A stretch of 13,599 nt of DNA from JABIDZ01 sp964619405 (GTDB lineage: Archaea > Iainarchaeota > Iainarchaeia > Iainarchaeales > JAAZKV01). A program made the translations under genes and the position numbers. The DNA is taken from the NCBI GenBank assembly GCA_964619405.1, contig CAZUCF010000018.1, forward strand, positions 1-13,599, given 5' to 3'. Numbering within the stretch: position 1 is the first letter of the stretch; the number at the start of each line of letters is the position of its first letter. The notes beneath the pieces are model-generated. The model was not told the origin of the DNA. It saw nothing but the letters and a program-made list of their open reading frames with translations, and searched no databases. Below are positions 5,985 through 13,523 of the stretch, in pieces.

Positions 5985-6051
5985 CACACAAATTTTAATT
6001 ATTTTATATAATATTATTAAATTTGTATAAAAAAACACGATTTTTTACATT

Positions 6052-6098
6052 TATTGTAATGGACACAAAAGCCAATTATTGTCTATTATGATGGACAC
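6052..6098. repeat. Two-copy repeat TATTrtrATGGACAC at 32-bp spacing
   Basis: Copies at 6052-6066 and 6084-6098 share 12 of 15 positions, including the final ATGGACAC, and are 32 bp apart, close to three DNA turns. They lie about 60-100 bp upstream of the TATA box of the decayed acetyltransferase gene. They may be old activator sites or remains of a mobile element end. The bases between 5985 and 6051 and between 6099 and 6153 show nothing I can name. Confidence 0.4.
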
Positions 6099-6153
6099 CT
6101 AAAAAAACATCATAAAACTAAACATATCCTAATAAAATTTTTTATAAACTTTG

Positions 6154-6170
6154 TTTTATTATAATATATT
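6154..6170 (+). promoter_or_regulatory. TATA box of the decayed acetyltransferase gene
   Basis: An uninterrupted A/T stretch, TTTTATTATAATATATT, is centred about 27 bases before the ATG at 6190, the same layout as the active promoters in the window. The promoter appears to have outlived its gene. Confidence 0.4.
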
Positions 6171-6189
6171 GGATAAAAGAATATCTAAC

Positions 6190-6360
6190 ATGGTTTTAAT
6201 AAGAAAATGTGTTCAGAAAGATATGTTTAAAATTACTTAATTAATTATAAAAACTTTTTCTAAATATAATAAAAATGAAGGAACTCTCAAAGAAATACAA
6301 TCTTTTCTTGACAAGTATGATCCAAAAAAATGGGTGAAGAACAAGTTCGAGAAAGATTAG
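6190..6360 (+). pseudogene. Remnant of a GNAT-family acetyltransferase gene (N-terminal part only)
   Basis: From the ATG the frame reads MVLIRKCVQKDMFKIT, then TAA at 6238-6240. It continues in the same frame for 39 codons (LIIKTFSKYNKNEG..., ...FLDKYDPKKW...) to TAG at 6358-6360. The opening matches the GNAT first strand and helix ('IRKA...D...I...L'), and the part after the stop continues that helix, so a single GAA-to-TAA type change would explain the break. The acetyl-CoA-binding half is missing; later frames only give short pieces with stops. If instead the 16-codon reading is a real small protein, the downstream match would be coincidence. I favour a dead gene. Confidence 0.45.
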
Positions 6361-6452
6361 GATCAACTCAAAAAAAGAATTGTTTAGAATACTAAAATTA
6401 ATTGACCAATTAGAATTTTAGTAAAAAGTTTTTGGAATAATTTTTTCAATAC

Positions 6453-6460
6453 TTTTAAAA
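6453..6460 (+). promoter_or_regulatory. TATA box of tyrS
   Basis: TTTTAAAA is centred about 28 bases before the ATG at 6485, the same TTTTAAA form as in front of the AAA ATPase gene. No ribosome site follows. The stretch 6361-6452 shows no intact gene. Confidence 0.5.
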
Positions 6461-6484
6461 AAGCAACTAAATAATACTTTTGTT

Positions 6485-7507
6485 ATGAATGTTGATGAAA
6501 AACTTGAGTTAGTTAAAAGGAATGTTGAAGAAATAATTCAAGAAGACGAATTAAGAAAACTACTTGAAAATAAGGAAGAACCAATTGTTTACCTTGGAAC
6601 AGCTATAACTGGTAGGCCTCACATTGGTTATTATGCTTGGGTATTAAAAATGGCTGATTTTTTGAGAGCTGGTTTCAAAGTAAAGGTTTTGCTTGCTGAC
6701 TTGCACGGTGCACTAGATAATTGTCCTTGGGGTTTATTAGAAAAAAGGTATGATTATTATAGTGAAGTAATAACAGGAATGTTTGAGAGTGTTGGATCAG
6801 ATATTTCTCAATTAGAATTTGTAAAAGGTTCTTCGTTTCAATTAAGTAGGGAGTATGTTGAAGATTTGTTTAAGTTGAGTAGTTTTGTTTCAATTCATGA
6901 TTCAACAAAAGCAGCGAGCGATGTTGTAAAAATGGGTGATAACCCTAAATTATCAGGAATAATTTATCCTTTAATGCAGGCTCTTGACGAAGTTTATTTG
7001 AATGCTGACGTACAATTTGGTGGTAGGGACCAAAGAAAAATACTTGTTTTTGCGAGAGAAAATCTTCCAAAATTAGGTTATGCTCCAAGAGTTGAAATAA
7101 TTAATCCTTTGATTCCTAGTCTAACCCAAAGCGGTAAAATGTCTGCTAGTGATCCAAATTCAAAAATAGATTTGTTGGATGACAAAGAAACAATTACAAA
7201 AAAGATTAACAAGGCTTTTTGCCCTGAAAAACAAGTAGAAGAAAACGGTGTATTATCTTTTTGCAAATTCGTTATTTTTTCTAACCTAAATAACAAAAAC
7301 AAAAAGTTTGTTATTAATAGGCCTGAAAAATTTGGTGGGAAACTAGAGTATTCTAATTATATTGATTTAGAAAAAGATTTTGCTGGAGGCAAATTACACC
7401 CAATGGATTTGAAGATAGGTGTAATTGACGAAATTGATAATTTGCTTGAACCAATTAGAAAAAAAATGATTGGAAAAGAAAAACTAATTAGCGAAGCTTA
7501 CCCATAA
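6485..7507 (+). CDS. tyrS: Tyrosyl-tRNA synthetase, eukaryote-type
   Basis: 340 residues; charges tRNA-Tyr with tyrosine using ATP in the cytosol. The class I signatures are PHIGY (45-49, HIGH motif) and KMSAS (218-222). Tyrosine-pocket residues are Tyr36 in YLGTAITGRPH and Tyr161/Gln165/Asp168 in IYPLMQALDEVY, and the GGxDQRK motif is at 179-185, with Arg181 where Met or Ile is usual. The text follows the catalytic core of eukaryotic cytosolic TyrRS more closely than the Methanocaldococcus type: 'GTAxTGxPH', 'SxxxHDSxKA', 'PxLSGxxYPxxQALDE', 'SKIDLLD', 'VExNGVLSF' and the ending Ala-Tyr-Pro. The 'HPMDLK' element of the anticodon-binding domain is at 305-310. No C-terminal EMAPII-like extension is present. 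Function is certain; subtype assignment is from remembered sequences. Confidence 0.96.
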   Translation: MNVDEKLELVKRNVEEIIQEDELRKLLENKEEPIVYLGTAITGRPHIGYYAWVLKMADFLRAGFKVKVLLADLHGALDNCPWGLLEKRYDYYSEVITGMFESVGSDISQLEFVKGSSFQLSREYVEDLFKLSSFVSIHDSTKAASDVVKMGDNPKLSGIIYPLMQALDEVYLNADVQFGGRDQRKILVFARENLPKLGYAPRVEIINPLIPSLTQSGKMSASDPNSKIDLLDDKETITKKINKAFCPEKQVEENGVLSFCKFVIFSNLNNKNKKFVINRPEKFGGKLEYSNYIDLEKDFAGGKLHPMDLKIGVIDEIDNLLEPIRKKMIGKEKLISEAYP

Positions 7508-7548
7508 ATAATTAAAAGTAATAGTTCACAAAAATAATTCCTAACAAA

Positions 7549-9135
7549 TTATTTTTCACAAATCTTTCTTAATTCTCTTACATCTGCTTCAATATCTTGT
7601 ATTAGAGTCATTGTTTCTGCAAAAATACTTCCTGATGTTGACTGGCCTGCTGAAAGTCTTTTCAAATATTCTAAATAACTTTTTGTAATAGTGCTTCTTA
7701 TAACAGAACCATTTTTGGCCATTTCAACAGAAATTTGTTTTCCAAAATTTGGAAAATTGTTTTTTATTATTAACATGTTCTCGTTTAATTTTGAAATGCA
7801 GGCATCTATTTCTTGTTTTCCTTCTTCTGAAAAATCAGAATCATTTTCTTTTGCATAAACTAGTATTTCACCTAATTTTTTACCATTTAGTCCTATTTTT
7901 TCACACAAAGCAGATGTTCTTGCTAGAAATAATATTTTTTCATTATCCTTTTTTTCTGGATTTTTAAATAAATTAGTTAGTGTTTTCTTTATCTCGTTAT
8001 GAATATATTCTATTAGCGCAGATAATTTTGTTATTCGAATATTATTATTACTTTTACTTGAAAGTAGTATTATATTCGCTTCTTTGAAAATATTTATTAT
8101 TGCATCAAAACTATTTTTCAATTCGAGTTCAATTAGTGATAAGATTTCAGTGTTTTTTTTATCTTTTAAATTTTCCAAATTTTTTGTTCTTAGAACAATT
8201 TCTTCTTCTTTTGTTGGTATTAATTTTTCAATTAGTTTTTGGAATTTATTAATAAAAATTAGCAAAATTATTGTTGTAAAAACCTTAAAAATTAAATGCG
8301 CATTAGCTACTTGTTGTGCAGAATTTCCGCCAATTGATTCTACAACAATAATTATTACTCCGATTAAAGGGATGCAAATTAATACTCCAATAAATTTAAA
8401 TAAAAAATGGGCTAAGGCAACTCTTTTTGCAAATGAATCCATTCTAACTGAAACTAAACCAGGTAGAACAGTGGTTCCAATATTCGCTCCGAATAATATG
8501 GGTAGTGCTTCTGGGAGACCAAGCATTCCATTTTGAGCAAGGATTACGACTAATCCTGTTGTAACAGAACTTGATTGAAACAAGTTAGTTACTAGGAAAC
8601 CAATCATTATGCCTAAAGGAATAATACTTGTTTTTGATATTAATAATAATAATGTTGGGTCTGTTTTCAAAGGAATAATTGCTATTGAAATTAAATTTAG
8701 TGCAAACATTACTAGGCCAAAATAAAATATTGGTTTTCCAAAAACCTTGTACTTGGATTTTATTAAACTTAAAAAAAAGCCAATTATTATTAGTATTGGA
8801 GAGAATTGCATTAAATTAAATGCTACTAATTGTGATGTTACTGTCGTACCAATATTTGCTCCAAAAATTATTCCTAGACTTTGAGCGAAGGTTATTGAAC
8901 CAGAATTTACTAGACCAATAGCAATGATTGTGGTTGCAGCGCTTGCTTGTATTAAAGCAGTTATTGTTGCACCAAACACTACTGCTCTAATTTTACTTTT
9001 TGTTAGCCATTTTAACAAAACATTGAATTGCGAGCCAATTGCTTTTTGCATTTCTTTGCTGAAATTATCAATACCATAAATAAATAGTATTATTGCGGGT
9101 ATGATTGCAAACCAAACTTCTGGACTAGAAAGCAT
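7549..9135 (-). CDS. Na+/phosphate cotransporter family protein with PhoU-like C-terminal domain
   Basis: 528 residues. Residues 1-300 hold about eight membrane helices built as an inverted duplication. The first repeat carries QASAAT (63-68) and GANIGTT (92-98); the second carries QSSSVT (187-192) and GANIGTT (216-222). Both are signatures of the Na+/Pi cotransporter (PF02690/NptA) family, with the first QSSSAT relaxed to QASAAT. Residues about 320-528 are soluble and helical, like the PhoU domain often fused to prokaryotic members. The protein probably brings phosphate into the cell with sodium and senses or limits transport through the PhoU part. Start ATG has the usual AT-rich sequence about 26 bases upstream and no ribosome site. 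The gene is convergent with tyrS (41 bp between stops). Confidence 0.9.
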   Translation of the reverse strand: MLSSPEVWFAIIPAIILFIYGIDNFSKEMQKAIGSQFNVLLKWLTKSKIRAVVFGATITALIQASAATTIIAIGLVNSGSITFAQSLGIIFGANIGTTVTSQLVAFNLMQFSPILIIIGFFLSLIKSKYKVFGKPIFYFGLVMFALNLISIAIIPLKTDPTLLLLISKTSIIPLGIMIGFLVTNLFQSSSVTTGLVVILAQNGMLGLPEALPILFGANIGTTVLPGLVSVRMDSFAKRVALAHFLFKFIGVLICIPLIGVIIIVVESIGGNSAQQVANAHLIFKVFTTIILLIFINKFQKLIEKLIPTKEEEIVLRTKNLENLKDKKNTEILSLIELELKNSFDAIINIFKEANIILLSSKSNNNIRITKLSALIEYIHNEIKKTLTNLFKNPEKKDNEKILFLARTSALCEKIGLNGKKLGEILVYAKENDSDFSEEGKQEIDACISKLNENMLIIKNNFPNFGKQISVEMAKNGSVIRSTITKSYLEYLKRLSAGQSTSGSIFAETMTLIQDIEADVRELRKICEK

Positions 9136-9298
9136 AACAAACTAATAGCTCTCTTATTAAAATAACTTTCTAAATTTTATTTAATGAGTTGATTAAAAAT
9201 TAAAAACTATTTTTGTATAATAAATTTTTAAAAAAAATGGAGAAAACAAAATTATACATAATAGTTGTTATTTTAAACTTTTAATGATTATTATTTTA

Positions 9299-9814
9299 AT
9301 GAATAAAGACCTTATTAGAAAAGCTATTGTGCGTTCTAAGAAAAACCATTTTGATAAAAAAACACTCTTGTTAGAAAAAAAATTGTTAGAAAAACAAATA
9401 AAACAAAAACTATTAGAAACATTAAAAATAGTTGAAAAAGAAATTATCATTATTGTTATAAAAAATAATAATTTTCCATTAGAAACAAAAATAGAAAACT
9501 TTTTGACGGGTTATGAAATAAAAACCAAATTAAATCAATCAAAAATCAATTTGAAATTAACTAATCAAAAAAAATATTTTAAAATTCACTCTGTTTTCAC
9601 AAAAACTTTTTTTACTCACCAAATATTTATTTTTTCAAAAGTTATTGGAGAAAAATTATTTTTAGAATATTCTTTTGGTAACAAAAAAAACAATGTGGAA
9701 ATAGAAAATATTTTTGAAGAACAACTTTTTGAAAAAAATGTTGATGAAAAATTAGAATTGATAAAAAAAGAAATTATTAATTATTATAAAAAAATAGATT
9801 TGTCATTGAAATAA
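9299..9814 (+). CDS. Lysine-rich hypothetical protein
   Basis: 171 residues from the ATG at 9299, preferred because TTTTAAA (9271-9277) is centred 25 bases upstream; an in-frame ATG at 9284 adds only MIIIL. The protein is soluble, very rich in Lys, Ile, Asn and Phe, with a long charged helix in the first 45 residues, a hydrophobic strand (Ile-Ile-Ile-Ile-Val-Ile) after it, a beta-rich centre, and a final helix containing NVDEKLELIKK. That phrase resembles the first residues of the TyrRS in this window, which I take as chance. I do not recognise a family. It ends in a convergent arrangement with the HIT gene and is followed by several T7 runs. Confidence 0.6.
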   Translation: MNKDLIRKAIVRSKKNHFDKKTLLLEKKLLEKQIKQKLLETLKIVEKEIIIIVIKNNNFPLETKIENFLTGYEIKTKLNQSKINLKLTNQKKYFKIHSVFTKTFFTHQIFIFSKVIGEKLFLEYSFGNKKNNVEIENIFEEQLFEKNVDEKLELIKKEIINYYKKIDLSLK

Positions 9815-9838
9815 TTTGTTTTAATAATTGGTTTTAAC

Positions 9839-9912
9839 TGTTTTTTTATTGAATTTTTTTAATGGTTTTTTTATTGAATTTTTTTAATGGTTTTTTTATT
9901 TGTTTTTTTAAT
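9839..9912. repeat. Three tandem copies of a 25-bp T-rich unit over the HIT gene 3' end
   Basis: GG-T7-ATTG-AA-T7-AAT occurs at 9839-9863 and 9864-9888 (24 of 25 identical) and in a changed third form at 9889-9912. On the minus strand the copies encode the end of the HIT protein including its stop; on the plus strand the T7 runs can terminate the 9299 gene's transcript. Confidence 0.75.
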
Positions 9913-10353
9913 TAATTCTTTTACTTTTTTATTTAATTTTGAATAATGTGTTTGACTAACGTTAACTCTTTTCCACAACTCTATTTCTATTCCATCTTTT
10001 TTGTTTCTTGGAACAATGTGAAAATGGCAGTGCATTATAGTTTGTTCTGCTCCCCTGCCATCATTTAACAAAATATTTGTACCATCATTTTCTAATCTTA
10101 AGGATTTGCTTATTAGTGTTACGTGTTCTATTAATTCATGCAAAACTTTTTTTGGACAATTTTGTAAATTAACATAATGTTTTTTTGGGATAACAAGCAC
10201 ATGAATCCTTTTTGGGCTAGGAAAATCTATTGATAGAAATGAGAGTGTTAAATTTGTTTCAAATAGTTTTTCAAAAGTAAATTTGTTTTTGTGTTTCTTC
10301 CAATTACCGGAAACAAAATCACAAAACAAACAACTTTTAATATTTTTTTTCAT
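9871..10353 (-). CDS. HIT-family nucleotide hydrolase/transferase
   Basis: 160 residues from the ATG at 10353; an in-frame ATG at 10371 would add six residues. Numbering from the chosen start, Cys8-x2-Cys11 at the N-terminus matches the zinc-binding Cys pair of Hint-like proteins. HVLVIPKKH (51-59) is the family's 'GHxLVIPKxH', with Ile for Gly. NDG (97-99) and the triad His108-Cys-His110-Phe-His112-Ile-Val are the HIT signature, His110 being the expected nucleophile. Such enzymes split AMP-linked compounds (adenosine phosphoramidates, Ap4A-like dinucleotides). The C-terminal 25 residues are a lysine-rich tail ending in Lys-Lys-Ile-Gln, encoded by the tandem repeat. It is divergent from the GNAT-deoxyhypusine synthase operon. 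Confidence 0.9.
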   Translation of the reverse strand: MKKNIKSCLFCDFVSGNWKKHKNKFTFEKLFETNLTLSFLSIDFPSPKRIHVLVIPKKHYVNLQNCPKKVLHELIEHVTLISKSLRLENDGTNILLNDGRGAEQTIMHCHFHIVPRNKKDGIEIELWKRVNVSQTHYSKLNKKVKELIKKTNKKTIKKIQ

Positions 10354-10424
10354 TTCAATCACAAAAATCAATAAAATTAATTAAATATGTCATTTGTTTA
10401 TTATAAAGTTTTCTAAAAAAATTG

Positions 10425-10432
10425 TTTATAAA
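10425..10432 (+). promoter_or_regulatory. TATA box of the GNAT-dys operon
   Basis: TTTATAAA is centred 25 bases before the ATG at 10454 and would fall inside the gene if the earlier in-frame ATG at 10394 were used. It therefore decides the start. Confidence 0.6.
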
Positions 10433-10453
10433 TTGTTTACTATTAATTTTTTC

Positions 10454-11104
10454 ATGAATTGTTGTAAAATGGATTCAAAAGACTTTGAATTGCTTGTGAA
10501 ATTAGATTATAGTATTTATCCTTCAAATAATGCTGCTTCAAAAGAAAAATACAGTATTTTTTTTGAAAAAAACCCTGAATTTGGAATTGCTTTTAAGAAA
10601 GGCAAAAAAACAATTGGTTTATGTGTTGTAATTCCTTTTAATAAAAAAGGTTTTTTTGGTTTTGTTAATGGAAAAATAACTGAAAATGAGATTAAAAAAG
10701 AACACTTGTTTGATAATTCGCGTGACAAAAAAATTTATTTGTATATTTTGCACATTGAAAAATTATTTAAAATAAAAAATTTTTATATTCATTGTTTGAA
10801 AGAATTAGGAAGAATTGTTTCCAATTTAAAAAAGCAAAATTGTGATTTAATTGTTGGAGGAATTGCTGGTTTGTGTGTTACTAATTCAGGAGTAAGTTTG
10901 TTTTTTAACAAATTTAATTGTGTTGAAAGCAAGTTCATTTCAAATGAATATATTTTTTCAAAAAATAATAAAAGAATAATTTTTAATATACATAACAAAA
11001 ATGATTTTTTTAATAAAATTAATTCAGGATTCAAGTTTGTTAATCGTTCAAAAATGTTAGTTTTATTAAGAGAAACACCCAGTATTGTTTGGAATTATTT
11101 GTGA
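10454..11104 (+). CDS. GNAT-like N-acyltransferase
   Basis: 216 residues from ATG 10454. The opening helix Phe-Glu-Leu-Leu-Val-Lys-Leu-Asp-Tyr-Ser-Ile-Tyr-Pro, the strand NPEFGIAFKKGKKTIGLCVVIPF (about 40-62), the 'GKITENEI' segment (73-80) and the strand KIYLYILHIEKL (93-104) follow the N-terminal half of acetyltransferases of the GNAT fold. The usual Arg-x-x-Gly-x-Gly/Ala acetyl-CoA loop is not evident; LKELGRIVSNL (115-125) is the nearest match at that place. SGVSLFFNKFNC (145-156) is like the end of motif B. The substrate is unknown and catalysis is uncertain. It sits five bases before the deoxyhypusine synthase gene, so a link to that modification or simple operon sharing are both possible. 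Confidence 0.62.
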   Translation: MNCCKMDSKDFELLVKLDYSIYPSNNAASKEKYSIFFEKNPEFGIAFKKGKKTIGLCVVIPFNKKGFFGFVNGKITENEIKKEHLFDNSRDKKIYLYILHIEKLFKIKNFYIHCLKELGRIVSNLKKQNCDLIVGGIAGLCVTNSGVSLFFNKFNCVESKFISNEYIFSKNNKRIIFNIHNKNDFFNKINSGFKFVNRSKMLVLLRETPSIVWNYL

Positions 11105-11109
11105 TTTTT

Positions 11110-12117
11110 ATGACTAAAAATGTTAATGATATGCGGAAAGCAGTTATGAAAAAAAGTAAAGAAATTGGTAGTGGTAAAATTAATGGTTATAATTTTGAAA
11201 AAAAATTTGTCGCAAAAGATTTTTTTGATTCTTTTAAGGACACTGGTTTTCAAGCAACTAACCTTGGAAATGCTATTGAAATGGTTAGAAAAATGCGAAA
11301 AGAAAATGTTAGAATTTTTTTAGGATTCACTTCTAACATGGCCACTTGTGGTGTTAGGGATAACATAACTTTTTTAGTAAAAAACAAGTTAGTTTATTTT
11401 TTGGTCACTACTACCGGTGGTATAGAAGAAGATATTATTAAAACACACAAAGATTTTTTGCATGGCGATTTTAATGCTGATGGTTCGTGGTTAAGAAAAA
11501 ATGGTGTTAATAGAACAGGAAATATTTTTATTCCGAATGATAGATACGTTTGGTTTGAACAATTCATTAAACCCGTGTTAGAACGATTTTATGAAAGGCA
11601 AAAAAGAACTGGGCAAATTTGTGATAGTGTTGAGTTCGTTAAAGAACTTGGAAAAGAATTAGAAAAACATCCTAACAAGAAAGAGTCTTTTGTTTACTGG
11701 GCCTACAAAAACAATATTAATTTGTTGTGTGTTCCTTTGGCAGACGGGGCTATTGGCGATCATATTTATATGTTCAAAAAAGAGCACAAGGATTTCAAAA
11801 TTGATTTGATAAAAGAATGGGAATTACTTGTTGATAATGTTTTAGAAGATGAAAAAAGCGGGGCAATAATAATTGGGGGTTCAGTTCCAAAACACCACAT
11901 AATGAATGCTTTTATGATGAGGGAAGGAATAGAATATACTATTTACATTAACACTGGTTTTGAGGGTGAAGGAAGTAATGCTGGTGCTAACCCAGAAGAA
12001 GCAAAGAGTTGGGGAAAAGCAAATACTAGCAAAAAGGAATCAGAGAGTGTAAAAGTTTGGGGCGAAGCATCAATTATTTTTCCTATTTTAGTTGCAGCTA
12101 GTTTTAAATTAAAATAA
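11110..12117 (+). CDS. dys: Deoxyhypusine synthase
   Basis: 335 residues from ATG 11110, five bases after the preceding stop; a longer in-frame ATG at 11089 would overlap that gene. The enzyme uses NAD and spermidine to turn one lysine of the translation factor aIF5A into deoxyhypusine, needed for translating difficult peptide junctions. NAD-site segments are TSNMATCGVRDN (74-85), TTTGGIEED (100-108) and ADGAIGDHI (211-219). GGSVPKHHIMNA (256-267) holds the active-site His pair, and SWGK (300-303) holds the catalytic lysine that forms the enzyme-substrate imine, followed by VKVWGEASIIFPILVA. All key residues are present and the length is normal. A weak GTGAT site overlapping the upstream stop may act as ribosome site, so translation is probably coupled to the GNAT-like gene. 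Confidence 0.96.
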   Translation: MTKNVNDMRKAVMKKSKEIGSGKINGYNFEKKFVAKDFFDSFKDTGFQATNLGNAIEMVRKMRKENVRIFLGFTSNMATCGVRDNITFLVKNKLVYFLVTTTGGIEEDIIKTHKDFLHGDFNADGSWLRKNGVNRTGNIFIPNDRYVWFEQFIKPVLERFYERQKRTGQICDSVEFVKELGKELEKHPNKKESFVYWAYKNNINLLCVPLADGAIGDHIYMFKKEHKDFKIDLIKEWELLVDNVLEDEKSGAIIIGGSVPKHHIMNAFMMREGIEYTIYINTGFEGEGSNAGANPEEAKSWGKANTSKKESESVKVWGEASIIFPILVAASFKLK

Positions 12118-12143
12118 AATTATTAAAAACTATTTTGTTTAAA

Positions 12144-12166
12144 TTTTTTTTGTTTTAAAATTTTTT
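12144..12166 (+). terminator. Oligo-T terminator of the GNAT-dys operon
   Basis: A T8 run at 12144-12151 and a T6 run at 12161-12166 follow the dys stop by 26 and 43 bases. Oligo-T on the coding strand is the archaeal termination signal. The second run reaches the end of the convergent minus-strand gene. Confidence 0.5.
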
Positions 12167-13502
12167 ATCTTGTTTGTGGCCGGTGTAATGCAACGCAACC
12201 CCCATTTCTATGTTGGGTTTCAATCAAACCATTTTTTTTCAAGAATAAAAAAATTTTTTTAGAATTATTTGATTGGAATGATTTTATGGCGTGTTCATTT
12301 TTAGGTACTTTTGGTCCAATGAATGAGATGCCTCTCGCTAATGAATTGACTTCTCTAACATCAAATTCTTTTAAGAAACCAGAATCAATTGCTTGTAAGA
12401 AAACTCTTCTTGATAAATTTCCACTATCAAATAATCTTCGAATTGATGTTGGGGTTAAAATGTTTTTTTCAAATAATTCTTGGAATCTTTGCCCTGCAAC
12501 AGGATTTTCTTTTTTTATTTCTTCAAGACAAAATCGTAATGGATCAAATTTTTGGCCAGTTCTTTGAGCTGTTTTTTCAATTGATAACAATTTTTCTCGT
12601 GAAGCAGTTGTTTTTTGTTTTTCAACAATATCTTGCATTCTATTTTTTTCTAACTCGTATTGTTGTTTTCTTTCATTTCTATTCGAAATTGAATTTTTTT
12701 GTGGAATTGTTTTTTGAACCAAGTGTTTTTCTTGTGGAATCCAAGTAGAATAAATTGCTTTTAGTTCTTTAGCGCTATCTACCAAGAATTGATCATATAA
12801 TTGTTTAGCAGGTATTGTTTTTGGAGTTTGTCCTTTAGAAAATACTCCATTTAAAATTCTTTTTTGAAAATCCTCGAATTTCCTACTAAATGCTTTTTTC
12901 AATTGTTGTTTTTGTCTACTAGTCACTCTATTATTACCAATAATTTTTTTGATTAACCTGTTTGACTCGTAATTCAATGCTAGTGTCATATTTCTTTTTT
13001 CTTTTAGTGTTAACAAATAATTTCTCTCAAATTGTAATAAGTTAATTTGTGGTTTTCCATTTAATAAAGCTGTGGCATACAATTCTTCAGCCATTAAAGT
13101 GATTAGTTCTCTATCTTGTGGGAGACTTCTAGATCGAGTATAATCAATTAAAGCTTTTCTTATTCGTTTTGTTCCTTGATCGTGATTTCGTTCGTGAATA
13201 GATAATATAACATCTTGTGCCAAATCAGCTAATAATTCTCTGTCTAATTCTCTAAGTTTTATTCTTTCATCAAAAATTTGTTTTGGTATTTTTTTCTTTA
13301 TTTCTTTACCCATCACAATTGCCAATTCTTTTTTGTTTCTCTCTAAAAAATCAATGTGCGCTTGTTTTGGTGCTGTGATTCCCTTAATAAATTGTTGACT
13401 AGCATCAACTACTTTTTCAGGTAATACTGCACTAGAATATTTTTGAACTAGTGCTTTCTTTGTTCTTCTATTTTGTTTTGCCCAAGGACTTCTTTTAGCC
13501 AT
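12165..13502 (-). CDS. Large basic helical hypothetical protein
   Basis: 445 residues with no signal peptide or membrane segment. The first 20 residues are strongly basic (Lys-Arg, Lys-Gln-Asn-Arg-Arg-Thr-Lys-Lys) and the whole chain is rich in Lys, Arg, Gln and Leu and predicted helical. A charged segment at about 275-315 could form a coiled coil. Repeated short motifs of the form 'Ile/Leu-x-Ser-Gly-x-Leu/Phe' (around 358-363 and 372-377) suggest small helical repeats. The last 35 residues (KKIFLFLKKNGLIETQ..., then GGCVALH) read like the end of a winged helix. Such composition fits an RNA- or DNA-binding protein, but I do not recognise the family. The start is supported by a TATA box 26 bases upstream. 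Confidence 0.7.
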   Translation of the reverse strand: MAKRSPWAKQNRRTKKALVQKYSSAVLPEKVVDASQQFIKGITAPKQAHIDFLERNKKELAIVMGKEIKKKIPKQIFDERIKLRELDRELLADLAQDVILSIHERNHDQGTKRIRKALIDYTRSRSLPQDRELITLMAEELYATALLNGKPQINLLQFERNYLLTLKEKRNMTLALNYESNRLIKKIIGNNRVTSRQKQQLKKAFSRKFEDFQKRILNGVFSKGQTPKTIPAKQLYDQFLVDSAKELKAIYSTWIPQEKHLVQKTIPQKNSISNRNERKQQYELEKNRMQDIVEKQKTTASREKLLSIEKTAQRTGQKFDPLRFCLEEIKKENPVAGQRFQELFEKNILTPTSIRRLFDSGNLSRRVFLQAIDSGFLKEFDVREVNSLARGISFIGPKVPKNEHAIKSFQSNNSKKIFLFLKKNGLIETQHRNGGCVALHRPQTR

Positions 13503-13523
13503 AATAATAAATTGTTCTTTTAG

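Noticed and set aside
5968..5990. GTTCGAATTC resembles a tRNA T-loop, suggesting a tRNA fragment
   Set aside because: The bases on either side do not form the five-pair T-stem, and no anticodon arm or acceptor stem can be drawn around it.
5948..5998. 16-codon GTG-started peptide
   Set aside because: No ribosome site before the GTG, no similarity and very short; a noncoding role is at least as likely.
8084..8536. 150-residue plus-strand reading frame inside the phosphate transporter gene
   Set aside because: It is antisense to a clearly recognised transporter and its composition is only the complement of that gene.
9736..9770. NVDEKLEL phrase shared by the lysine-rich protein's C-terminus and the TyrRS N-terminus, hinting at a duplication
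   Set aside because: The phrase is ordinary for TyrRS starts, the similarity stops after about ten residues and the surrounding DNA does not match; low-complexity chance is more likely.
12286..12748. Two plus-strand reading frames of 93 and 119 residues
   Set aside because: They lie wholly inside the minus-strand 445-residue gene, overlap each other and have no promoter or family features.
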